Source: a virus | DNA length: 20,415 nt | IMG/VR virus record: IMGVR_UViG_3300027777_000190 | Span: 1 to 20,415 of that record | Strand: one strand, 5' to 3' | Part shown: positions 15,038 through 20,415 of the stretch, in pieces | How the letters are laid out: each line of letters begins with the position of its first letter | Numbering within the stretch: position 1 is the first letter of the stretch | The notes under the pieces: model-generated | Seen by the model: only the letters and a program-made list of their open reading frames with translations | Databases searched by the model: none | What the model was told of the DNA's origin: nothing | Position numbers and translations under genes: made by a program

Positions 15038-15189
15038 TTCTTAGTGTCCTTGGCTGTCTTCGCTGATTCTTTAAAGTCTTTAGCCGTAGGTGCGCCTGGT
15101 GAGCCTGGCTTTCTCATGTGTTCGCCGCTGCCTGCTTTAATTCGTTCCTGTTTGGCAAGAATGTTTGCGTAGAGTCCAGGCTTATTCAT
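15034..15189 (-). CDS. 51-residue basic protein upstream of the DUF6321-like gene
   Basis: An ATG at 15187-15189 opens a 51-codon frame ending in TGA at 15034-15036. The product is MNKPGLYANILAKQERIKAG, then SGEHMRKPGSPGAPTAKDFK and a Lys/Ala end. It is basic, lacks hydrophobic stretches and matches a short conserved phage protein pattern (GLYANI, AGSGE, MRKPG, GAPTAKDF). ATGA overlaps at both ends support it as a real gene. Its function is unknown; it probably pairs with the DUF6321-like product. Confidence 0.75.
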   Translation of the reverse strand: MNKPGLYANILAKQERIKAGSGEHMRKPGSPGAPTAKDFKESAKTAKDTKK

Positions 15190-15545
15190 TTGAACGCCTT
15201 TAATTTATAAAGTGTTGAATCAATTAAGTCAGCAATCTCATCGACAAGGTTTTGCAATTCTGAATCTTTAGGCAATTCATCACGAATATCTTTAACAAAT
15301 GATTTAATTGCCGTAATGTATTTTACTGGGTCTGTAGCTAGGTGAAAATCTTTAGGATAGCTTTTGATCTGCTCGTAACAACCTTGATACGCCTCGGCCC
15401 AGCTGTCGGTCAAATCAATGATGCCTTCGTAGTATTTTTGCAACGCTTTATGCTTGGCGTAACTGTCCGTTTGTAAATGCATAAAGTGAGCATTTGTTCC
15501 GCTATGAAACAATGTAGACACGAAAACGGCAGGATAATCCATCAT
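15186..15545 (-). CDS. DUF5856-like, ferritin-like fold protein
   Basis: This 119-residue all-helical protein has NAHFMHLQTDSYAKHKALQK (18-37), then YYEGIIDLTDSWAEAYQG (38-55). His20, His23, His32, Glu40, Asp45 and Glu51 have Dps/ferritin-like spacing. Such proteins (DUF5856, best known from cyanophages and other aquatic phages) are predicted to take a ferritin-like fold; iron or DNA protection is a possibility, not shown. Two ATGs stand in tandem at the start; the first follows GTGAGG. The C-terminal helix is Asp/Glu-Leu rich. It lies among recombination nucleases. Confidence 0.7.
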   Translation of the reverse strand: MMDYPAVFVSTLFHSGTNAHFMHLQTDSYAKHKALQKYYEGIIDLTDSWAEAYQGCYEQIKSYPKDFHLATDPVKYITAIKSFVKDIRDELPKDSELQNLVDEIADLIDSTLYKLKAFK

Positions 15546-15549
15546 GGCC

Positions 15550-15810
15550 TCACAATGCTAAAACATCGTCAATAGACTCAATTCTAACAAAAATACCACC
15601 TTTCCAACCGTTTTGCCACTCAATTTGCTGCGGTGTGAATTTTGCTTTATTGTCCCGTTTAATTTCAAATAGGTAAGTAATACCGCTTTTTCCCGCTAGT
15701 AAATCTGGGCAACCTTTGCCTACGGCTGACAAATCTGTAACAGAAAACCCTAATTGTCGCAGCGCATCAACAATTTCTTTTTGATTAACGTCAACCCGTT
15801 TAGCTCTCAA
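15550..15810 (-). CDS. VRR-NUC-like PD-(D/E)XK nuclease
   Basis: This 86-residue protein has the minimal nuclease core: an N-terminal helix with NQKEIVDALRQLG (9-21), GCPDLLAG (33-40; Asp36), YLFEIKRD (46-53; Glu49, Lys51) and TPQQIEWQNGW (59-69). This fits the VRR-NUC / Holliday-junction-resolvase-like group that acts on branched DNA or flaps. The N-terminal Glu12 completes the set. Its ATG overlaps the stop of the Ref-like gene by ATGA. A likely task is trimming or resolving joints during phage recombination and replication. Confidence 0.85.
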   Translation of the reverse strand: MRAKRVDVNQKEIVDALRQLGFSVTDLSAVGKGCPDLLAGKSGITYLFEIKRDNKAKFTPQQIEWQNGWKGGIFVRIESIDDVLAL

Positions 15811-16070
15811 ATTAGCGCCTCAGTCTGGGTTAATAAATCCTCCTCTGTCACGCTATATTTTACTGCAAAGGCTTTGCGACCCATGCCATGTACACCCGTG
15901 TTGCCTCGGTGGTGTTCTGGGCATAGTCCTATAACTGGTGCTGAGTCCCTGCGTCCTGCGTGGCGTAAGTGATGAATCTCGCACGGAGTTTCTCCGTACC
16001 CTAAATGTCGGCACAGCGAGCATCCAAGAATGGCAAGTTTTTCGTAATGCTTACGTTGCGCTTTGGTCAT
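15807..16070 (-). CDS. Ref-like (RecA-dependent) HNH nuclease
   Basis: This 87-residue protein has Cys17-x2-Cys20, EIHHLRHAGRRDS (31-43), LCPEHHRG (49-56) and GVHGMGRKAF (59-68). That is the arrangement of the Ref/RecA-dependent nuclease family, named after phage P1 Ref, which cuts DNA at RecA filaments or D-loops. The end KYSVTEEDLLTQTEALI also fits. P1 Ref is longer with an N-terminal extension needed for RecA action; this short form carries essentially the nuclease core, as in many phages. It is coupled by ATGA to genes on both sides. Confidence 0.85.
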   Translation of the reverse strand: MTKAQRKHYEKLAILGCSLCRHLGYGETPCEIHHLRHAGRRDSAPVIGLCPEHHRGNTGVHGMGRKAFAVKYSVTEEDLLTQTEALI

Positions 16071-16396
16071 TTAGTTAATTTCTCAATTTGACGGTTACTG
16101 GCCTGCTCTGTACGCCAGGCATCGAATCGTAGTTGTGCGCTTGTTAGCCGCCACTTTAACAACTCAGCTTTCTCAGTTGCTGCCCCAATTGCATTACATA
16201 GGTTCTGATAATCAGGATGAGCATATGCCTCGCGCTCTTGGGCAGTTACAGCAGATTCTCCTGATTTCTTCATCAGAATAGCCTTTAGGCTTGATTTAAA
16301 CGCCTCCAACTGCGCCAATTCTCCCTTGGCCTTGGCGTAATGTGGTGCGTTGTCGTAAATGTATTCTATGCAGGGATGTGGGCTGTATTCACTCAT
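16067..16396 (-). CDS. Helical phage protein of unknown function
   Basis: This 109-residue protein is almost all helix: EYIYDNAPHYAKAKGEL, then FKSSLKAILMKKSGESAVTA, AQEREAYAHPDYQNL and a coiled region to RFDAWRTEQAS. It resembles a recurrent small phage protein encoded beside recombination nucleases whose role is not known to me. Its ATG overlaps the upstream gene by 8 bases and its stop overlaps the Ref-like gene by ATGA. The motif AQEREAYAHPDY would identify relatives in a search. Confidence 0.65.
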   Translation of the reverse strand: MSEYSPHPCIEYIYDNAPHYAKAKGELAQLEAFKSSLKAILMKKSGESAVTAQEREAYAHPDYQNLCNAIGAATEKAELLKWRLTSAQLRFDAWRTEQASNRQIEKLTK

Positions 16397-17021
16397 GCCT
16401 TTCCTTAATATCGTAAAACCAATCGTTACCCGCTGACCATTTGCGAGACCCGTCTACAGTCCAAATGTGGCGTGATGCCTGAAAGTCTGGAAAGTCAGTC
16501 TTTGCCGGTATCAGCGACTGGTCGTACCAAAGGCATCTGTTGTTAGGCTGCGCTGCAAACTGCCCATTATCCAACCGGATAAAGTTAAATGATTTGTGTT
16601 CTTCAGCAACTTCAGTAAAACCTGTGTCTACATCCATACCGTCGGCACAAAAGTCTACCGTAAACAAGTATTTACCAAAGTGCCATTCTTTGTCTTTACC
16701 TAAGAATTTAACGCCAAAGTTACGCAGACCAATCTTTTCGTGGACGGTAAACCTATAGCCCATGCAATCCCAAAGTTGCAGAATGTCAAAATCTAAATCG
16801 CCATGCTTAGTATTCCAAACATAAGCCTGAATAGGCAGTTTGTCGTACAAAGCGCCGTATCGTGGCAATAAGCTCTCAATGCGAAACACTTGCCCACGAA
16901 TTGCCTTGATGCTTACCCAAATGCAAGGCTCAAGTTCACCGTGGCCTTTTTCAAAATTATACAAATACTCACGCCGCACAAAGCACTTAACTGGCGGTAA
17001 ATTTCCAATTATGTAGCTCAT
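16389..17021 (-). CDS. Unknown conserved phage protein, 210 residues
   Basis: This Trp/Tyr/Phe-rich soluble protein starts MSYIIGNLPPVKCFVRREYL, has ELEPCIWVSIKAIRGQVFRI and later WNTKHGDLDFDILQLWDC. It ends KWSAGNDWFYDIKE. No nuclease, kinase or binding motif is evident, and Cys residues do not form pairs. The frame is open to 17054, but ATG 17019-17021 overlaps the upstream stop as ATGA, the rule in this operon. I do not recognise a family. The length and even codon use make it a real gene. Confidence 0.65.
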   Translation of the reverse strand: MSYIIGNLPPVKCFVRREYLYNFEKGHGELEPCIWVSIKAIRGQVFRIESLLPRYGALYDKLPIQAYVWNTKHGDLDFDILQLWDCMGYRFTVHEKIGLRNFGVKFLGKDKEWHFGKYLFTVDFCADGMDVDTGFTEVAEEHKSFNFIRLDNGQFAAQPNNRCLWYDQSLIPAKTDFPDFQASRHIWTVDGSRKWSAGNDWFYDIKERHE

Positions 17022-17314
17022 ATCAAATCCATTTGCCGCGGCATAACTTTCCATTCCCGTTCGGCACGACCTGATTTGCTTTGCACGTTGCGCCCAGTTA
17101 AAACAATTTTATGATCCCGTTGCAACTCACTCAGGCGCCTGGCTACTTGATTGCCATCGAGTCCCGTAACAGTGGCTATACCGTCTTTTCCTTGCGGGCC
17201 ATACCTAAGTAAGGCAGAAAGCACCAACTCACCGTGTAGACCTGCTAAAACCCTAGCACGGTCAGCTGCGTCCCAACTGGTTGACGGATCGGTGTTGCGA
17301 GCAACTTGGTTCAT
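17018..17314 (-). CDS. Winged helix-turn-helix DNA-binding protein
   Basis: This 98-residue protein begins MNQVARNTDPSTSWDAADRA and contains a winged-helix pattern: LVLSALLRYGPQGKDGIATVTG, then DGNQVARRLSELQRDHKIVLTG (recognition helix about residues 50-62, wing after it). It is a MarR/LexA-like small fold seen in many phages with the same TSWDAA beginning. The start is ATG 17312-17314, overlapping the upstream stop as ATGA; an in-frame ATG at 17347 is less likely. It could regulate phage transcription or serve replication; the target is unknown. Confidence 0.75.
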   Translation of the reverse strand: MNQVARNTDPSTSWDAADRARVLAGLHGELVLSALLRYGPQGKDGIATVTGLDGNQVARRLSELQRDHKIVLTGRNVQSKSGRAEREWKVMPRQMDLI

Positions 17315-17676
17315 GTGTTTTTGTCCTTTAAAGTTTGTTCTATCCAATCAAACAATTCAGCGTCACGTTCACAACCTTGTTTGCCTGTGTCTGGCGTGTT
17401 TTCCCAATCTTCGCTAGTCAGCCCGACCCATTGACGCTTAGGTGCTTCATAAAATTGTGAGTGAATAATTTCATTACCCCTTCTAACAATTAGGTGCATA
17501 CCTTCTTCGATTACATCCGTGCCAATATGTAGAATATTAATATCTTGCTCAGGCTTGGCTAACTCTTGTTGCAACTTACGGGCTGCGTATATAGCTTCAT
17601 TGACTTTTTCAACCCAGCCGGGTGTGTCCTCGTACGCTTGTCGAAGCGCATCAATAATTAAATCAATTTTGTTCAT
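17311..17676 (-). CDS. Small phage protein of unknown function, 121 residues
   Basis: The N-terminal half is a helix pair (LIIDALRQAYEDTPGWVEKV, then AIYAARKLQQELAK), a common layout in small early phage proteins. The second half is beta-like (INILHIGTDVIEEGMHLIVRRG) and ends acidic. No catalytic motif. ATGA overlap with the gene upstream (17673-17676) and downstream (17311-17314). Function not inferable. Confidence 0.6.
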   Translation of the reverse strand: MNKIDLIIDALRQAYEDTPGWVEKVNEAIYAARKLQQELAKPEQDINILHIGTDVIEEGMHLIVRRGNEIIHSQFYEAPKRQWVGLTSEDWENTPDTGKQGCERDAELFDWIEQTLKDKNT

Positions 17677-17906
17677 TTCTCACCCCTTGCTCTGATTGTT
17701 TCTCGAATATTTAAAGCCGCACCTGCTTCATGGTCTAAACTGCTTTCTGCTAATTCATCACACAACTTCGCACAAGCCTCACGCTCGTCAGCCCGTACTA
17801 GCTCGGCAAAGCGTTCGAGATGCGGAGGATTTGCTAACCAACACCAAATGTGCGTGTCCCATTCCATACCGGCTTGAATTGCTAGTTTTTTAATGTAATC
17901 GCTCAT
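17673..17906 (-). CDS. Small phage protein with REACAK motif
   Basis: This 77-residue protein contains ERFAELVRADEREACAKLC and ends with IRETIRARGEK. The block L-V-R-A-x-E-R-E-A-C-A is a widely repeated motif in short phage hypothetical proteins of no known function. It is helical and charged with three Cys-containing spots but no metal-binding spacing. It overlaps both neighbours by ATGA. Confidence 0.65.
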   Translation of the reverse strand: MSDYIKKLAIQAGMEWDTHIWCWLANPPHLERFAELVRADEREACAKLCDELAESSLDHEAGAALNIRETIRARGEK

Positions 17907-18163
17907 ACATCCTCCTGCCGATACATAGCAACAGCACCAGGCTCAGGCGTAAACACAATCCGTGCTTTAGGCCCATCGCAATGCATCCAATACGCTGGCT
18001 TGCGTTCTAATTCTTTAGTAATCCGTTTGATTTCCTGTTGCAAATCGGTAATAACTTTCTGATGGTCTGGGTCAACGTTGCTGTAATCCTCTGCCCAAAT
18101 GGTCAGCACAAGGTAAGCACGTTCATACAAATCAAGTTGTTTTACTAATCGTTGATCAGTCAT
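17903..18163 (-). CDS. Small helical phage protein, 86 residues
   Basis: Starting at ATG 18161-18163 (ATGA overlap with the membrane protein gene) the product is MTDQRLVKQLDLYERAYLVL, a charged coiled-coil segment (HQKVITDLQQEIKRITKELERK) and a short end PKARIVFTPEPGAVAMYRQ. The frame is open further up to 18232, but those codons lie inside the upstream gene. No family recognised. Confidence 0.6.
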   Translation of the reverse strand: MTDQRLVKQLDLYERAYLVLTIWAEDYSNVDPDHQKVITDLQQEIKRITKELERKPAYWMHCDGPKARIVFTPEPGAVAMYRQEDV

Positions 18164-18357
18164 AACATCACCAATGATAAAAGTGGAAAAAAACCAAACA
18201 CCATTGCAAGCATTAGTAGACCAACAACCCAAGCAACAGGCGGTATACGTTCGTCATCTGCCGAATAGCGTGTCTGGTTACGCATTGTGCGAGTGGTTCT
18301 ACCTGTCCAGTTAGGATCGCCTAAGTCTGTCAAGAAAGGCCAGTTACGCTTATTCAT
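18160..18357 (-). CDS. Small membrane protein with one C-terminal span
   Basis: The 65-residue product has a basic soluble beginning (MNKRNWPFLTDLGDPNWTG, RTTRTMRNQTRYS) and one hydrophobic C-terminal stretch, about residues 41-65 (VAWVVGLLMLAMVFGFFPLL). This would place the basic part in the cytoplasm as a tail-anchored protein. It is too early in the gene order and too simple to call a holin. Its ATG overlaps the upstream stop by 8 bases. Confidence 0.6.
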   Translation of the reverse strand: MNKRNWPFLTDLGDPNWTGRTTRTMRNQTRYSADDERIPPVAWVVGLLMLAMVFGFFPLLSLVML

Positions 18358-18607
18358 AATCTTCTTCGTTAGCTGTCACGGTTTCAATGTGGTTAATGTC
18401 AATAAAGTGGGTGTACAACGGCACAGCACACACCAGCACCTCGTCACGATCAATTTTGATGTACGGTTCGCCATTGCTGTCTGTTTTTACCCCATCGGCA
18501 AATTGATCCATAAGCTCTGCAATCTTTTTGTCGGTCAGCTCACGGCTAAGTTCTCGCATCAGCTGGCGTTTGCCTTCGTCCGTTAATTGAATGTATGAAT
18601 ATTTCAT
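18350..18607 (-). CDS. Small phage protein of unknown function, 85 residues
   Basis: This acidic protein starts MKYSYIQLTDEGKRQLMREL, with a helical first half (SRELTDKKIAELMDQFADG) and a strand-forming second half (YIKIDRDEVLVCAVPLY, then FIDINHIETVTANEED). AAGGGG lies 7 bases before the ATG. No known family; a small regulator or host-takeover protein would be a guess. Confidence 0.6.
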   Translation of the reverse strand: MKYSYIQLTDEGKRQLMRELSRELTDKKIAELMDQFADGVKTDSNGEPYIKIDRDEVLVCAVPLYTHFIDINHIETVTANEEDYE

Positions 18608-18610
18608 GGC

Positions 18611-18760
18611 TTACCCCTTAAACCCGTTAGATTTTAAAAATTGCTGCTCGTCTGGGCTTGCCATGCAAATTGCCATCATGTGCTTTTGCAAGTATGCCGC
18701 TAGCTTTGCGCGGTTCTTGTCGGATGGGTCTGCTTTAAATGCTTCAATCAATTTACTCAT
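18611..18760 (-). CDS. 49-residue phage protein of unknown function
   Basis: ATG 18758-18760 opens 49 codons to TAA 18611-18613. The product MSKLIEAFKADPSDKNRAKL, AAYLQKHMMAICMASPDEQQ, FLKSNGFKG is helical, basic at the start and regular in codon use. AAAAGG stands 9 bases upstream, within a leader shared with the 66-residue gene. It fills an otherwise empty gap on the coding strand and its stop is 3 bases from the next ATG. Confidence 0.7.
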   Translation of the reverse strand: MSKLIEAFKADPSDKNRAKLAAYLQKHMMAICMASPDEQQFLKSNGFKG

Positions 18761-18779
18761 TTTATGTACCTTTTGTCGT
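18757..18779 (-). promoter_or_regulatory. Leader repeat copy 2 before the 49-residue gene
   Basis: The stretch ACGACAAAAGGTACATAAA directly before the ATG matches the leader of the 66-residue gene at 19002-19023 in all but one base and one extra A. It contains a good ribosome site (AAAGG, 9 bases from the ATG). The repeat is likely a duplicated translation leader. Confidence 0.5.
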
Positions 18780-18804
18780 AGTAATGGGGCTTGCGCCCTT
18801 TGGG

Positions 18805-19005
18805 TTATTTTGCTGATTTTAAAATTTCTGTATCAATCCAATCATTAATTTGTGCGCCACAAAAACCATTTTTTTGAGTGCGACCACGGTGCAAATTAAG
18901 CAAAAGGCAAAAAGTGTTTTGCTCTGTTTGTGTACCAACACCAATAATTTTCCAAACTTCGCCCATGTGAACGATTGTTTTGTCGAGGAATGTTTGCTTG
19001 TTCAT
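18805..19005 (-). CDS. 66-residue phage protein of unknown function
   Basis: First gene after the non-coding spacer. The product MNKQTFLDKTIVHMGEVWKI, then a beta-like IGVGTQTEQNTFCLLLNLHR and QINDWIDTEILKSAK, has no known motif. The strand-rich middle (VWKIIGVG, FCLLLNL) suggests a small beta barrel, perhaps nucleic acid binding, which is a guess. Its ribosome site is weak (AAAAG, 9 bases from the ATG). Confidence 0.65.
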   Translation of the reverse strand: MNKQTFLDKTIVHMGEVWKIIGVGTQTEQNTFCLLLNLHRGRTQKNGFCGAQINDWIDTEILKSAK

Positions 19006-19023
19006 TTATGTAACTTTTGTCGT
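19002..19023 (-). promoter_or_regulatory. Leader repeat copy 1 before the 66-residue gene
   Basis: ACGACAAAAGTTACATAA precedes the ATG and matches the leader at 18757-18779; here the ribosome site is AAAAGT rather than AAAAGG. The sharing of about 18 bases at the same distance from two start codons is beyond chance in so short a stretch. Confidence 0.5.
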
Positions 19024-19057
19024 GGTTGATCGCGTGTTGCGATGACTAATATTAAGC

Positions 19058-19086
19058 TATCTAAACAATAAAAGCATAGGTGTTAA
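19058..19086 (-). promoter_or_regulatory. Candidate promoter in the 184-base spacer
   Basis: Read leftward, TTAACA (19081-19086), a 17-base spacer and TAGATA (19058-19063) form a possible sigma70 promoter. An alternative is TTGCAA (19095-19100) with TATGCT (19073-19078), spacer 16. The region upstream (19090-19130) is A/T-rich. It lies directly after a terminator and before a run of coupled genes, where a promoter is expected; neither -10 box is strong. Confidence 0.35.
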
Positions 19087-19125
19087 CCCTATTTTTGCAA
19101 TTATTTTTAATTTATTTGGATTTTT

Positions 19126-19152
19126 ACAACAAAACGCCCCATTTACGGGGCG
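19126..19152 (-). terminator. Rho-independent terminator after the exonuclease gene
   Basis: On the minus strand CGCCCC (19152-19147), a 6-base loop and GGGGCG (19140-19135) form a perfect 6-bp G/C stem. It is followed at once by TTTTGTTGT (19134-19126). It is placed 38 bases past the exonuclease stop, and ends the SSB-to-exonuclease transcript. Confidence 0.8.
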
Positions 19153-19189
19153 GTCGATGGAACAAGGAGTGAACAACACCGACGGTTAA

Positions 19190-19924
19190 TTATATGTTGT
19201 TCTTACGCTTGTAGAACGCTAACAAATACTGAAAGCAATCCCACGCCTGTTGCAAATCATCCTCACTATGCTCAATCAGTTTTACGTCACCAGATTCTGT
19301 AAAGAACACATTGGCGCATCTGGCTGTGGGTTTGCCAAGACCAACACGATACGCTGCCAGTTGCATCAATTGTTCGTGGTACGAAACAACTTTGTCGAGC
19401 TTATCTTTGCTCTTAAAGTCAATCACGATGTTCTCAGCAATCAAATCAACCTTGCCGCCAAACCCTTCGTAAGCAAAAGATCGTTCTGCCTCCCAAATAT
19501 GATCCTGCCCAAAGTGGATTCTGATTGACGCATCAACTTGGTCAACATAACGTGGATAATCGTCACGTTCGCCGCTGTAAAACCGTTCTAACACGCCGTG
19601 CATTTGTGTCCCGCGATCCATAGCGTCACGGCCTGTAGATTTAGAATCAGAAATAACCCGTTCTAGCCAGTTTTCCTCAGTTTCGCCAGCAATGCGTGGC
19701 AACGTTAGCGCAGCCAATAACACTTGTTGTTGCAACCAAGTATTAAGCCCAGGCTTGGCAATAATTCCAAGAATTGTTGTCACCGACGGTACAAGGTTTA
19801 ATTCTCTAGCGTCACGCAAATTAGTATTGCGTTCTTTGCCGTTTTTGCCAATGATTCGATAAGCTGGTGACCCGTCTTGAGCATACCAATGGCTACTTTC
19901 TGTATCTACGGATTTAATAATCAT
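19190..19924 (-). CDS. PD-(D/E)XK exonuclease (RecB/Cas4-like)
   Basis: This 244-residue nuclease has VPSVTTIL (45-52), RGTQMHGVLERF (104-115; the G-x-x-x-H-x-x-x-E element) and WEAERSF (144-150). The catalytic blocks GGKVDLI (156-162; Asp160) and VIDFKSK (167-173; Asp169, Lys171) follow, with QLMQLAAY (185-192) as the trailing Q-x-x-x-Y motif. This is the RecB/PDDEXK_1-type fold of phage recombination exonucleases that resect DNA ends to leave single strands for an SSB or annealing protein. The Cys cluster of Cas4 is absent, so it is not Cas4. Its ATG overlaps the 47-residue gene (ATGA), which in turn overlaps SSB, a sensible resection unit. Confidence 0.85.
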   Translation of the reverse strand: MIIKSVDTESSHWYAQDGSPAYRIIGKNGKERNTNLRDARELNLVPSVTTILGIIAKPGLNTWLQQQVLLAALTLPRIAGETEENWLERVISDSKSTGRDAMDRGTQMHGVLERFYSGERDDYPRYVDQVDASIRIHFGQDHIWEAERSFAYEGFGGKVDLIAENIVIDFKSKDKLDKVVSYHEQLMQLAAYRVGLGKPTARCANVFFTESGDVKLIEHSEDDLQQAWDCFQYLLAFYKRKNNI

Positions 19925-20064
19925 TTTTGCACCTGTTTAGCTAATGTTTTAAGCATCTCGATTGCATCCTGCAAATCTTGCATAGCTCTAGCGTCTAAAA
20001 CCATGCCTTCATACCATTGCTGGATGCGCCAAGAAATAAGTATTGCCTCTTCCGTCTGCGTCAT
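19921..20064 (-). CDS. 47-residue protein between SSB and exonuclease
   Basis: ATG 20062-20064 begins inside the SSB stop (TGATG) and the frame ends in TGA 19921-19923, overlapping the exonuclease ATG. The product [47 protein letters not shown] is one amphipathic helix pair without known motif. Tight overlaps on both sides argue for a real gene co-produced with SSB and nuclease; it may bind one of them. Confidence 0.7.
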   Translation of the reverse strand: MTQTEEAILISWRIQQWYEGMVLDARAMQDLQDAIEMLKTLAKQVQK

Positions 20065-20415
20065 CAGAAAGGTGGGTCGTTAAAGTCAGATTCCATCGGG
20101 ACAAACGTGCCTTCCTTCATAGCTCGATAACCACCGTCTGCTTTTTCTTTTACTGCTGCTGGCGTTGGCGCATCCTCCGCAGGCCGACCACCAAGCATTT
20201 GCATTTGGTCAGCAACCACCTCAGTTGTGTATTGATCCACGCCATCTTTGTTTTGCCACTTACGGGTAGTCATACGACCCGCTACAAAGACCTGTGAGCC
20301 TTTCTTTAAGTAGTCGGCACATATTCCTGCCAACTTGCCAAACGCCGTGATCCTGACCCATTCTGTCGTTTCTTTGGTTGCGGTCTTGTAGCCCACCGCA
20401 ATTGAGAAATTACAA
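20064..20415 (-). CDS. ssb: Single-stranded DNA-binding protein (5' end outside window)
   Basis: The frame stays open to the right edge. Reading upstream of a GTG at 20396 gives [15 protein letters not shown], the beta strand that belongs to the OB-fold, so the GTG is not the start and the true one lies beyond the window. Typical SSB features are [53 protein letters not shown] and an acidic tail ending DFNDPPF. That is the tip by which SSBs recruit partners (commonly D-D-x-P-F). It coats single strands during replication and recombination and probably works with the exonuclease downstream. Confidence 0.93.
   Translation of the reverse strand, partial: CNFSIAVGYKTATKETTEWVRITAFGKLAGICADYLKKGSQVFVAGRMTTRKWQNKDGVDQYTTEVVADQMQMLGGRPAEDAPTPAAVKEKADGGYRAMKEGTFVPMESDFNDPPF

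Noticed and set aside
18160-18357. Holin or lysis gene
   Set aside because: It has one C-terminal span only, no endolysin beside it, and a place among early small genes.
19190-19924. Cas4-like CRISPR adaptation nuclease
   Set aside because: It has the RecB-type core but lacks the four Cys of Cas4, and there are no repeats or cas genes; a phage recombination exonuclease fits better.
1-20415. CRISPR array, tRNA, integrase or attachment site
   Set aside because: No regular spaced repeats, cloverleaf or integrase motif seen by eye; the repeats present are in-frame coding repeats.

Overview
The window is the left-running part of a tailed-phage genome (Caudoviricetes). All genes but one lie on the minus strand, so the biological order is right to left. 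The set of P22-like portal, coiled-coil scaffold, HK97-type coat, thin connector and gp10-like tail protein, with no tape measure or tail tube in view, suggests a short-tailed (podovirus-like) phage. The host is not identifiable from sequence alone. The small-gene repertoire resembles uncultivated aquatic phages of proteobacteria, which is an impression rather than a measurement. No integrase, repressor or tRNA is visible.

Right part (20415 to about 14750): replication and recombination genes plus small ORFs. An SSB cut by the window edge, a 47-residue ORF and a PD-(D/E)XK exonuclease end at a rho-independent terminator (19126-19152). After a 184-base non-coding spacer with a candidate promoter, a run of small unknown ORFs follows. 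It leads to a winged-helix protein, a Ref-like HNH nuclease, a VRR-NUC-like nuclease, a DUF5856-like ferritin-fold protein and two short basic proteins. Most neighbours overlap by ATGA or a few more bases, so translational coupling is the rule.

Middle (14709 to 6074): packaging and head module. It runs small and large terminase, a small virion-like protein, a glycosyltransferase and an FkbM methyltransferase, then the portal with nine 11-residue repeats, two small unknowns, the scaffold, the major capsid protein and a probable decoration protein. Carbohydrate-type enzymes are embedded among structural genes: GT and FkbM before the portal, a DUF115/MptE-like protein after the decoration protein, and a GNAT acetyltransferase after the tail gene.

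Left part (6074 to 1): DUF115-like protein, two small structural candidates, the head-tail connector, the P22 gp10-like tail protein, the GNAT, and a repeat-rich structural protein that runs off the left edge. Between connector and tail protein sits the only plus-strand gene, a NUMOD4/HNH free-standing endonuclease. It appears to have its own extended -10 sigma70-type promoter inside the first codons of the tail gene, overlapped by a perfect 7-bp inverted repeat that would also fold around the tail gene's ribosome binding site.

Nothing here is a clearly new defence or mobile system. The items most worth a second look are the endonuclease insertion with its promoter/hairpin, the enzyme set among virion genes, the portal hendecads, and the scaffold's duplicated terminal motif.
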